DNA of 64,000 nucleotides from Echinococcus granulosus (taxonomy: Eukaryota > Platyhelminthes > Cestoda > Cyclophyllidea > Taeniidae), in the NCBI RefSeq assembly GCF_000524195.1, contig NW_020170403.1:151510-215509 (forward strand), read 5' to 3'. This document shows, one piece after another, positions 28,201 through 37,741 of the stretch. Position numbers and translations under genes: made by a program. The stretch's first letter is position 1. Every line of letters begins with the position of its first letter. The notes under the pieces are model-generated. The model searched no databases. It was not told where the DNA came from and saw nothing but the letters and a program-made list of their open reading frames with translations.

Positions 28201-31200
28201 GGCAATGAAAGAAGTTTCCTATCAGCGAAAGCGAATCACCACAGTCTACGGATACTTACTCATCAGTTGACGACTTCAAGCAAGGCACGATGAGAGGGCT
28301 GGAACATTCAAAGACTGTCTTACCTAAATCTTCAAGTCGATGAAGATCCGGAAGGCGGTATCTCCATTCCCATCCAAAGGGGTTGACATTCATTCAACAC
28401 TGTGAGCATTCAAAGCTTGGAAAATCATATGCTGGATTGTTGAAACGTGTTCATGAAGCGTTGTTTTCTGTGGGACCAGTAAACACCTTGAAACCATTCA
28501 TGAATAACTCTACTACCGAAAAGTCAGTGTGTGCTGGATACCAAACCAGATAGGCTGTTCTAAAACGTTTCGGTCATTATGATACATCCTCGGAAGTCAA
28601 AGCTTTACACTTGTTGGTGAAACACTAGGATGAATGAATAAATATAGCTGGGATTTGTGTGAAAATGTGTAAGTGTGGCTTTCATGTCTTGGCGTTTGTA
28701 ATTCACTGTTATCAACTAAGAGATTATTCACAGGATTAGCCTAGGTTTGTTTAAAATCGAATCAGATTTGTCATTCGTCTACGAAAAGATTATTTCTGAG
28801 CTGTTTTACGCTTATGACACCGACCTCATTCACTTTTGGATGTTTTGAAGAGCGAGTCGGTGATTGGAACTTTGACAGCTTTACTTGAAATGAGTCAGTC
28901 GCATTGAATGAACGAAATAATTTTTTTCCCACTACTTGAATACTTATTTAATAATAAGGGAAAGCAAATCAGCCCCAAATTTTCTACTCACGTGTATTAT
29001 CACCATTTTTAATTTTATGACTTGTTTCTACGACTTTTGCGGATAGCGAGCTTATTCAAATGGGGGTAAAATAACCACATTGTGTTTCACCGCGTTATAA
29101 CTTTTTTTTGTCTTAATTAGCTTTGCCATCAGTTAAAGTAACAAATCTAGTGTATCTTACCGTTTGTTCACGGACCTGGTGCGTGGACCCAAAACAAGTC
29201 GTTACATTTGCAGAATGCGTCAACAAAACTGACGACGGGCTCTACCATCGCTGCTCCTCATGTGTGCCGCTATACTGGCGTATGCGTTCCCTTCCAAAAA
29301 TGTTTGGACACTGGAAAAGTAGGGACACATTTCATTCACCTCATACTCCCAGAGCCGATTGGATTTCGTCAGTAGGACCTCGTTAAGTTGAATTACTTGA
29401 CATGAATAACGCCGTACCCGGTGAGACACTTTTCTCAGCCTCAAGTGGTAAGGACAGAGGAGAAAATGGATGGAGTTGATTATTAGATGACTTAACGAAA
29501 AAGTGGATGGAGTTGCACCTAACTCGCTAAGTCAGAAATCTTATTTCCGGTATCCTTTTTATAATTATTACGTATATCCGGTCTCAGTTAGTCATCTAGC
29601 CAGTCGGTCCGTACTCTTTATGTAAACGAATTTCACCTCAACCCTCAGGGTTAGGTGGAGGTATAATTCTCTCCTTCACTCACGCATTCTTAGCTTCTTT
29701 TAGCCGGTAAATATTCTGGTACCTCGGAGTAATCCAAAGCAAAGCTAAGGTAAAAAGTAGGATAAAAGGAGTAGCGATTGAGGTTTTTTTCAGAAGTGCA
29801 TTCAGGGATATCAAAGTGAAATGCTTTACACTTTTTCTCCCCCAAAACGAGCGGGATGTGAACCGTTAATGGGATATTTAGGGCTTACTTCCCACTGCTT
29901 TTGCTGATTAGGTTAACTGATAATTAAACTCGTTTATGTGTAATTTCTTCAGATATGTGAAGCCTGAAATTTAGTTTTTACTAACGCTTTACTCATGTAA
30001 TCGGATCATCATCCGTTTTGCGCAAAAACATTTTTTCTACCATTCCGTTTGCTTTGACCCAAAATTTAGTCTATCGCGAAATACTTCCACCATGCTATCA
30101 ACCACTTAACCTATGTGCTAGTTAAACGGAGAAACTGCATTTGAGATTCGGTAAATAGCTTTAAGGCAAAAGCATCTCTTTAAAGGCCTCACTCAGACCA
30201 AGGAGCAGATTCAAGTAGGCTCTCAATTTTCCACTGATGCATTGCATGTATCCACTCATTAAGCTACACTGCTTAAAGCAAAAGCTTCCAAAAAATCGCC
30301 CTTTTTGTTGGTGAAATCGGTACCAAAAACTCAGGTTCCTCCAATTAGAGGAATAATAAGCCCCACAAAAGAACCCATTGCTTTTCGTCCATTTGTGCAC
30401 AAAACTAATCGCCTTCAATTGTCCCCTAGCAAAGTAGACGTTGTTGGGATGACACGATTTGGAATGCAGCCTCAAGGACGCAGTGATCGGTTTAAAAAAA
30501 GGTGTGCATCGAAAAAAATCGCCAAGGTGTTTTTGGGTAAGGTAGGCAATGACTGCACAGCCTGTCTTATATTTTCGGCCTGGTTTGAAGGAAGTGGGGA
30601 ATATCACGGTGTCAAGATCAACGACAATTCTCTATGCCTATCCAGATTAAAGATAAATTTCAAAAGTATTTTAAGAATTATCTTTAGTAAACACGGTAAA
30701 TGTAAATCCAGGGCCCCGAGACTACCCTGAAGGCGGAGAAGCCATAATATTAGGGCAGAATATATATTGGCGACATGCAGAGGGGGTAGAGGCTACTGAC
30801 ATGGTTCAAAGGCCATGCCGCCCAGCGGAAATACAATGGCGGAGCCTTAGGCGCCCCGCCACCAAAACCGAGAGTTAAACAAACAATAAAAGTGTTACAC
30901 AGCCAACGTTTGTTGTTAATTTCACAACAAATTGGAAAGTATTCGTCTGTAGCTCGTGGATTTTAGATTATGAAACCATTAATTCCATTGAGGTATAGTT
31001 TAAAACGAAAGCTATTAGTTTGTTCTGCAAGTCAATTAGGGTGTTTTGTAATGTGAAGAATAATATCTGAGGAGTGTTTCTTATACACTTCCATTTTAAC
31101 CATTAAATATAACTTAGCGCTGCGATAATTGTGCTTATTTGAATAATTTCACTATTTTAGAGAGGAAAATAAATTGGAGGATGAAAACTCCTGTTTCTGG

Positions 31201-34200
31201 GACATTTTTATCCTAAGTACTTTCTAAAATTGAAGCTAGTTTTCTTTGCAAAGTGTAAAATAAGGCTAATGTAGACGCCCTAAGACTTCCCTGAAGACGA
31301 AGGAATCCATGATAAGCGGACAGAATAAGTATTGTTGAAGTACAGGTTAGCTCGGGGTTGCTTGCATAGCCCGAAGGCCAGGCCGTCTGGCGGGGAGTAC
31401 AGTGGTGGAACCCCTAAGTGGTTCGTGACCGAAACTAGGAGTTAAATAACCAATCGAAGTACTACATTAACTTGTTTACTCGTCTCGGAGATTATTAAGC
31501 AAGCCAGCTAAATAAGCTGGCTCAACTTTGCAAGAAGAGCTGAAAGCTACTTGAAGCATTTCAACCTTTGAACCAACTGCGATTTCGACTTGATTTCCAG
31601 TAAGTGAGTGATTTACGATGAAAATAAGGTAGACGCGATCCTCCAGAGATGTCTTAGAGGCGTAAGGTGGGTAGTAAATCGTCTGGATATAGCCAAAGAC
31701 GTGTCCATTCACTTTGATAACGTTTGAATGCAACAGCCTAAAACTATTTCTTACCACTAGTCAATCAATCAGTCAACTAGCAAACAAAGTGCGCATCACG
31801 TTAAGGTACGTAAAAAAAGTGAAGACTAAAATAATAGGCAGTAGATTGACAGCCATATGTTAATGCATTTTTGCATGGGAAATTCATTCACTTGGTAGCT
31901 TCCACGGCTCCTCTTTCCCAGTTGATGCAGATGTTAAACATTACTTTGTATTAATTTTAATTCTTCGCACGTTCATCCCTAATTACTTTAGTCAACAGGA
32001 GCATGTTATTGCTCATTATGAAATCTAGAATCTTCATGAACGTGATTGAGTGGCTCAACACCAAAATCATTTTCAGCCTGTTTCCGGGCAGTGCGTTCGG
32101 CTATCCCACACCACAACTTCTCTAAATGCTATCCGAATGTTAAATGAAGCCTCCGTAACCACGGCTCTGGAACCGAGTCAAGCTTATTTTAAAAGGTATA
32201 TGACCCATGGAAAGGCTGAAAGGCTATTAGCCTAGCCAACTTGATCAATGGCTTAGAACACCAGTGTGAAGGACTAGCCTCGCCAGACTGGAAAGATCGA
32301 CGTGATCAGATGTACAGTAAAAAAAACGTCATTTAATTGACAGCTCCTCAGTTCCAAACTGAAATTGAAAGGTTGTTTCGCTATTTACAGTAATAAAGAT
32401 TTAAAGCGTTCTTTACTGGCAATGTGGTTCACCTCGGCCTGAACTGCCCCAGTTATCGCACCCTTCGAAGGGCTGCAAAGTAGAGCGCGAATATTTCTCC
32501 ATTAAACCCATCCATCTGCAGTGTCCCATAAATCAGAACCCCGGATTGCGAAGTCACCACACTGTTCAGAAAAAACGTCAAGTGGTAAGCACGTACGATG
32601 TGCTGCTCGCATGTTTATTTCTCAATTGTGTCCAAATCTATCGAGCTGTCAAATCTTCCTTAAAGGCCTTCCACAACTGACCGCATTTGGAAGCACCAAT
32701 TAAACAGGCATTTATCATAGCACACGCCAAATACCTGTCATCTCTCAAATAGTTTGGCAGGTTTATGGGGCATCTGCAACTGTTTTTCATACATAATAGT
32801 ACATTTTGATATTCCAATGAAGTTGCAACTGCGGCCGACGTGGATCTCGTCGATATTTTCCCTCTAATTCTCGCTCATGCACTGTCACTCATTTCATAAC
32901 TTTGTGGAATTCTAAAGTGTAACAGACTTCAATTAATCATAAAAGTTTACATTCCTGCCTAGTGCCCTTAGTTACTTTGCTGACCTAAGCGTCGTTTCTT
33001 GATCCATGAATTGCCACCTCACGCAAGTCAGGCAGAATTATAAGATACTAAGGAGAGCATACAATTCCAAGGTCTAGTGATAGTATTTGCGCCTTTTGGG
33101 TACTTCATAATTACAAATTTTGAAAGAATGTTCTGCCTTCTCCTAAGGGACCACAATACATGCAGTTGTGTACCCATGCGCTGCTGTTCCAGCGAGAAAA
33201 ACTAGATAGGTATAGGGAAGGAGTGAATTTTTTTATCCTCCTACAAACTGCACACAGGGCGGTGGTTTATTAAAACAAATAACCCTCTTGGAATTCGTAA
33301 GAGTGAGGAAGAATTCTTACCAACTGACTGGATTGACTTTTAGACATAACCACCACCTACACCGTACAGTCGTTTGACAACCTTGACACCATTCAAGCTG
33401 ACGTACTGAGTCCCTATCGATTTGAAAAGGTGCTAGGAAGTCAGCCTGCTGGGATTCTCATGCAGGCACCATCTTCCAGTCTTTTAACGATGGATCCACG
33501 AATAGCACAGTCTGGAACCACTGAGGAGTCCGTCGATGTCTCGGAGTCTTCGCTAGCACAGAAGGAAAAGATTTTTTCCATTGAGAATACATCAAGAAAG
33601 ATGAGTACGACCACTTACACACTGGCTGGAAAGACTCCGGTAATCTGCAGTTCGATGGGAACTCTCAGCGGTGCCGTCTCACGTAAGTAAAGTGTTTTAA
33701 TTAGACTCTGTTAGATGGAGTTGTCGCTTGAATCCTCACGCCAGTCATGTTGGTGTTAATGATTGGCATTTAGATTTGGAATACCCCCCACCCCCTGTCG
33801 TGTTGGTGTGCCTGTGTGTGGCCACAATAAACTGGGTTCGAAGGATAGGGATGGCACGGTCTCGTAGCCAGTGTCTGTTTTCCTCCCTTCTTTCCACACC
33901 GAGGGGGCACATTCACTTCCACGCTAACGAATTTGGCCCTCATAATAGACGTGCGGCGGTGTCTGCAATGGAAGTTTTTGTCGATCATGTCAATAATGAG
34001 GCCTAGACGAAGGTACTTTTCAGTTTAAAAAATAGTGTCACTCATGACGCAGAAGTTTAGGTGCTGACTTATCCCTTAATGCGTTGGGGTTTCTGGGTCT
34101 GAAAGGTACCTTGATTATTAGTGTGTAGTCCGGTAGCATAGCCTTTCACCTGCAGCGAAAATGCCGGATTTTAGGGAGTGAACAGTCTGTGAATCGTGCA

Positions 34201-35194
34201 ACTCTTCTACTTTGGCCGTTGCAAGTTTACCGTTTATTTTAATTAAAGCAAAAATTAAACGAAAGTCCCATATTTTATTGGCAGTGGTGCATAATCTAAA
34301 TCTGGATGAGATCTCCAAAATATGGATTTTTCGTTCATACTGGATGACGGTCTATAGCGAGTATATCACTATTCTCGATCACTATCAGCATAAATAATTA
34401 ACCTAAAAGCGTATTTCATGTCCACAGATCACGATCAGAGGTCTTTGTGTCCATAGGAAGGTTTTGGATAGAAAGTCGACGTGCTTCCGGTGGCCCTTCT
34501 GTGAATGAGTCTTTGCAGATTCGGCCATTCTCCTGTGACATCTTAGCTTGGTATTAAGCCAATGCCGATCAGGATGTTGCTTCTTTTGGATTAGCTTAGT
34601 CGTAGCATTTGTGTAAAGAAATGCTTGGAAATTGGTCGCATAGGTGGCATGGGCGCACATTCATGCTACCATCGTTAAAGCCGAAACACGAGAGATTGAA
34701 CTGGGCCAAGCTCCCTGACAATGATAACTTCTGCACTAATCTCGATTTTAATACCCAAACACGTTAAAACAATCTCCAAAATTTTCAGTTCAAGGCCGAT
34801 ATCTACTTTTGAGTAGTTCAGTAGAATAATTCTTTTAGCTCAAACGCTGCCTCGCAACCATCCAAAAGCAGCATATGTGGCTTTATCTCCAGCCCCCGTC
34901 GCCTATGCAGCTGAAGCAGTCCAGACCCCCGAAGGAGTTCTCCTGGGTGGAAAGTGTCTGACCTTCAGCAAACCAATGGCAGCCCCAGGCAGTGGGACCG
35001 GACCCTCCGCCTCCCCCTCCTCTGCCTCTCCCTTTCTCATTAAATTGGCCAAACCCGCGGGATTTCTCCTAGACACCGAGGGCTCAAGGACTTACACACC
35101 ATTGAACTTCAGTGTGCCTGAATACGCACACCACCAGCACCAGCCACCAGCCGAGGACTCAGGCTCGACTAATCAAGAGTCGAGTTTCGTATGA
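10572..35194 (+). CDS. Protocadherin-like transmembrane adhesion protein (4 coding exons)
   Basis: The spliced CDS is 10572-13244, 25135-26014, 33344-33682 and 34839-35194, 4248 nt, about 1415 residues; all junction phases close. Residues 6-23 form a hydrophobic signal peptide, followed by a basic RVKKR cleavage-like site (24-28). Cadherin repeats end in calcium-linker motifs DINDHAP (173), DVNDHPP (317), NINDHPP (423), DENDSVP (602), DVNDCQP (737) and DVNDNSP (859). EC1 has the RIDRE-LC signature and Cys spacing typical of protocadherins. A seventh repeat spans exons 1 and 2. One membrane helix lies at about 1068-1092, followed by basic residues. The cytoplasmic tail of about 320 residues has no recognisable beta-catenin-binding region and ends SSFV, a class I PDZ ligand. 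The role, calcium-dependent cell-cell adhesion or recognition at the plasma membrane, is inferred from the family. The start ATG sits in a good context (AACC ATG G) directly before the signal peptide. The exact protocadherin subgroup cannot be assigned by eye. Confidence 0.9.
23130..23690 (-). mobile_element. Internal region of a second TRIM-like element
   Basis: Read on the minus strand it aligns with the interior of the 6.8-7.8 kb element over several hundred bases (AACGTGACAGAAGAAGGGCAT..., TAACAGAAGGGTTGGAAATG..., and ...CAGTAGAAGTGCCAAGAG at 23149). Directly after the adjoining LTR lies TTTGGTCGCAGC, a primer-site-like sequence comparable to that of the first element. No second LTR is visible at the far end (22835-23030). 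It lies in protocadherin intron 1. Confidence 0.65.
23691..23839 (-). repeat. LTR-like repeat joined to the 23.1-kb element
   Basis: TCATTCCTGAAGATAAATG, GAGCTACTGGCATGGCCC and GGCGGAGTC match the other copies in order. It is about 149 bp, eroded, and ends CGTACA. Confidence 0.65.
25135..26014 (+). CDS. Protocadherin exon 2: EC7, membrane helix, proximal tail
   Basis: The acceptor is TTTATTTTAG with a strong T tract. The reading continues ...RIAE into LNATDNDEGDFGKVTYSI, which restores a cadherin repeat across the junction (phase 0). A Ser/Thr-rich insert lies between the halves of EC7. The membrane helix SLIIITVMVAAVAALLFIVV is at genomic 25663-25722 and continues to about 25737. The tail holds a Gly-rich stretch. 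The donor is AATG|GTATGT, phase 1. Confidence 0.88.
30701..30899 (-). repeat. LTR-like repeat, 199 bp (tandem pair, member 1)
   Basis: TGTAA...TTACA ends. The internal order of shared blocks is the same as in the 31270 and 37040 copies: CCGAGAC-ACCCTGAAGGCG, GGGCAGAATATATATTGG, GGCTACTGACATGG-TCAAAGGCC, ACCAAAACCGAGAGTTAAAC. In protocadherin intron 2. Confidence 0.8.
31270..31466 (-). repeat. LTR-like repeat, 197 bp (tandem pair, member 2)
   Basis: Perfect TGTAG...CTACA ends. Shares TTCCCTGAAGACGAAGGAAT and GACCGAAACTAGGAGTTAAA with the others. Same orientation as the 30701 copy, 370 bp apart. The interval does not match the internal region of the 6.8 or 23 kb elements, so the pair may be two insertions or an element with a different interior. 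Confidence 0.8.
33344..33682 (+). CDS. Protocadherin exon 3: cytoplasmic tail
   Basis: The acceptor is GACTTTTAG and the donor CAC|GTAAGT; phase 1 at both ends, so the frame is kept from exon 2. It encodes a polar Ser/Thr-rich segment (about residues 1185-1297) without a domain I recognise. The support is open frame, matching phases and the position between exon 2 and the terminal exon. Confidence 0.72.
33683..34838 (+). other. Protocadherin intron 3 (1.2 kb)
   Basis: GTAAGT to TTTTAG. Nothing recognised inside except unremarkable open frames on both strands. Confidence 0.65.
34839..35194 (+). CDS. Protocadherin exon 4: C-terminal tail with PDZ-type ligand
   Basis: The acceptor TTCTTTTAG leads to 118 codons closing with TGA at 35192-35194. 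The sequence is rich in Pro, Ala and Ser, more GC-rich than the flanking intron, and ends ...NQESSFV. The last three residues S-F-V fit the class I PDZ ligand pattern (S/T-x-hydrophobic). Confidence 0.75.
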
Positions 35195-35972
35195 GTAGAT
35201 GTGTACACAGCCTTCCCTTCCCTAAGTTAACCACTCACTCACATATCCCCATCCCCCTTTTTGGTGCAAATACATTCCCTGTGTTGATGCCTATCTTATA
35301 ATCAGGAAAAGATGCAAAACTCACCTAACCCTCCGATTAAGCCTTCATATGAGTCTGTTCCTACTCAGCTATACTGTGGAGCGGGACTTTTTTATGTTGG
35401 AAGAAAGATAGGTAAGCACCATTGTTAAAACGTTTGCGGTCCTAGGGATTGATCAGACAAATTTCTCTGGTGACTAGCGTTGGGACTGAAAATATTGTTA
35501 CTTCAGTAGAATTGATTTGGAGATATTGGACTGTTGGATGGAAACGATATCACTGCAGTCGGGATATGTTTGCCGTTGATTATTGTGCAAATTACACACT
35601 TCTTGAATGTCCAAAACTTGGCTCATTTACTGCAAACTTCCCTCCTAAAGATTCAACGCACAGAAAACCTACCCATAGGGGAAAGTGCGCTAAAAATCGA
35701 GTCTAGAAATCTCCAATCCCGTTGTCGCACTATCGATAACAGGTCACTCAACATCGGCTCAAACAGCCATCTAAGTGTGCCTAAACTAGACATTTCAACC
35801 ATTCAATAAGACTGACCCATGACAATCATCGACGCACGACGAACAAAAGCATGAGCATGGAAGGTTTGCACTAAAGCTAGGCAACTGTACTCAAAAAGAA
35901 AGACAGAACATGTTACATAGACAAGATTTACAAATTCATGATGAATTAGACCATCTACAGCGCCGTTGTAAA
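35195..35972. other. Convergent interval protocadherin / MRPL43
   Basis: 778 bp between two stop codons facing each other. It must hold both 3' UTRs. I see no clear AATAAA for either gene. A 91-codon open frame at 35534-35809 is unrecognised. Confidence 0.6.
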
Positions 35973-36295
35973 TTAGTGGCATGAGTCCTTTCGTTGTTTT
36001 TGCCTCTGCTCGTGGATTTGCTGAAGATAATCCTGCGCAGACTGCTCCCAAGGGAAGTCACAAGCGGAAAGCTCTTGAAGATTCTCAATAATCTCCGAGG
36101 GTGTCATCAGAGAATCAGGTAGATCTGGAGTGTCATAAGGAGACCACATGCCTTGTATTGATGGCATGTGACTGCTTCGTGGTTTGTAAATGGGGAAAAT
36201 GTTTTCACCCGAACGGGTGATCATGAGCTGGAGCCATGCACAAATCTCCTGTGAGGACATTTTCGCCATTCGCAAATACTGCCAGTTACCATTCA
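35973..36295 (-). CDS. MRPL43: MRPL43 exon 2
   Basis: Begins after ACTCTTTAG at 36296 with the two bases completing the Leu codon of VAEYL, runs through MSSQEICAWLQLM and PSIQGMWSPYDTP, and ends at TAA (35975-35973). Confidence 0.88.
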
Positions 36296-36723
36296 CTAAA
36301 GAGTATAAAAGGCAGATTCAAAGGGGAAAGTTAACAGCAAATATACGACAGTACAACTGCTGCAGGAGAAGGTCTGCGGCTCATAATAGTGAAAAACCTA
36401 TAGCTTCAGGAATCAGAATGTGAAGTGGAACCACAAAAAACTGCAGAATGAAATATAACACGGAGGTAAGCACCTACAAACCTACAATATTCAGCTACGA
36501 GAAGAGGTGCTCTGTGTCTCCGAGGCTTAATGTAAAAAACGACGGAAGGATTCGCCCGAGCGAAATTGACGATCTCGCTTTCGATAAAATCGCGAACACC
36601 TCTACTGTCACCTCGAGATTTGCAGAATTTAAAAGTAACTCTTTTTAACTGGCATACATATCTACCGATGCCTAGTGAAAGAGGAACTTTTAAGGTAGCT
36701 CTTGGTAGGACGTTTCCAGACAT
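35973..36723 (-). CDS. MRPL43: Mitochondrial large ribosomal subunit protein L43 (2 exons)
   Basis: The spliced CDS on the minus strand is 36723-36486 and 36295-35973, 561 nt, 186 residues, with a 190-bp intron. The N-terminal half carries the L51/S25/CI-B8 thioredoxin-like fold shared by MRPL43 and complex I subunit NDUFA2: GIGRYVCQLKRVTFKFC, SRGVRDFIESEIVNFARANP, VVFYIKPRRH and VAEYLNG. The second exon keeps the NIFPIYKPR...PSIQGMWSPY block that matches the MRPL43 C-terminal part. Joining TATT|GTAGGT to CTTTAG|TGAATG restores VAEYLNG exactly, which fixes the splice. It would sit in the mitochondrial 54S/39S ribosomal subunit. It is slightly longer than the roughly 160-residue human form because of a Gln/Glu-rich C-terminal extension. 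It lies tail-to-tail with the protocadherin (778 bp between stops) and head-to-head with ARPC4. No AATAAA is evident just past the stop. Confidence 0.9.
36486..36723 (-). CDS. MRPL43: MRPL43 exon 1
   Basis: Reads from ATG at 36723 (A at -3) through the conserved GRYV...RDFIE...VAEY core. The longer open frame continues to 36406, but those extra residues are intronic: conservation stops after VAEY at a TT|GTAGGT donor in phase 1. Confidence 0.9.
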
Positions 36724-37738
36724 TCTGTAAAAGTGATTGTTCAGATTATCTGGGCATAAAGCTTGGCTTAAAGAATGTCGGAATTAGACCAATCATTTGT
36801 GCAAGGCATACACATAACTTTTCCATGAATTAAAACGAGTTTCTTAAAAAAATGGAAAAGCCGTGTAGTTGTTTTACAAGATATATGTCAAAGGCATGTG
36901 CGTTTTGGTCTTACATTGACATACTTAACCTTATCAGGCAGTATCATAAGACAGCTATAGCGCTCTTCCAAACACCATTCCGACACCTTGCTTAGTAAAT
37001 TGCAATCTGTAGATCAGTACAATTCGAGGGTAAAACAACTGTAGTACGATGGTGTTTATCCCTCGGTATTGGTGAGGCGCCACTTTTGTAGTTGGAATTA
37101 GCCTCCTTGTGCCTCTCTGGGTGAGCTGGCCTTTGGGCCATGTCAGTAGCCCAGACACCTTCTCCGTGCTAAATATATATTTTGCCCTAGTATCATGTCT
37201 TCATTCGTCTTCAGGGAAGTCTCGAGGCGCTACACAACCGCTTACTTATCAAAGGCAGAAATAGACGCATTCGTAACGTACAAAGTTAGGGTCTAGTCTT
37301 CGCAACAGGCACGGACTAGGTGCATTTGGCAGGTATTAGGTAAAAATCTGCGTAAAAACTAAAAAATGAAGTTGATAAAACCATAAAGTAGGGTTTTTGA
37401 GCTTGTCCAACCAGTCTCACATAGCGTGCATTACTGTAGTGCCATACATCTAAAATCCGTATTTTAGTTTTCCATTTTCAAAATGACACGTTACTAGTAC
37501 TAATCACTGCCAAGTGCAGTATTTTTTGTTTTGTACATTGGTTAGAAAATCATAGACCTCCTTTTCTTCCGAGTGAAAGTCTACCACTGTAATAGCTTTG
37601 ATAAAAATACTAATCAACTAAACATCTCTTGCCTTTCTTTTGAAAAAATACTTCAATTCTTCTGAATATATTACATCTAAGGTATGTTATACTTGGTCCT
37701 GGGAAAGGCGAACCTTTGAATGGTCTTTTACGGAAGCG
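36724..37738. promoter_or_regulatory. Divergent interval MRPL43 / ARPC4, likely shared promoter region
   Basis: About 1.0 kb between two outward-pointing start codons of housekeeping genes, so both promoters must lie here. The solo LTR at 37040-37234 occupies its centre. No TATA box can be asserted. Confidence 0.55.
37040..37234 (+). repeat. Solo LTR, 195 bp, with 4-bp target duplication
   Basis: TGTAGTACGATGG ... GAGGCGCTACA is flanked by CAAC on both sides (37036-37039 and 37235-37238). It contains ATTCGTCTTCAGGGAAGTCT and GGGCCATGTCAGTAGCCC. No internal region or primer site follows, which fits LTR-LTR recombination. It lies between the divergent MRPL43 and ARPC4 start codons. Confidence 0.8.
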
Positions 37739-37741
37739 ATG
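37739..37741 (+). CDS. ARPC4: ARPC4 exon 1 coding part: initiator ATG only
   Basis: GAAGCG ATG is followed directly by the strong donor GTACGT, phase 0, giving MTAKSYL when joined to 38145. This resembles the MTA start of animal ARPC4. It was chosen by position and splice signal only; another upstream ATG exon is possible. Confidence 0.6.

Larger units (their letters stand above)
26015..33343 (+). other. Protocadherin intron 2 (7.3 kb)
   Basis: Bounded by GTATGT and TTTTAG. Holds the LTR pair 30701-30899 and 31270-31466. Two overlapping open frames on opposite strands (30161-30607 and 30305-30730) adjoin the first LTR; neither is recognised. Confidence 0.65.

Noticed and set aside
27940..28630. 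Frame on the plus strand that reads protein-like with several in-frame stops, ending before AATAAA
   Set aside because: About eight stops in roughly 228 codons is close to random expectation; impression of a pseudogene not supported.
29123..29386. 87-codon open frame in protocadherin intron 2 as an extra exon
   Set aside because: Would break the phase between exons 2 and 3 and has no similarity to cadherin tails.
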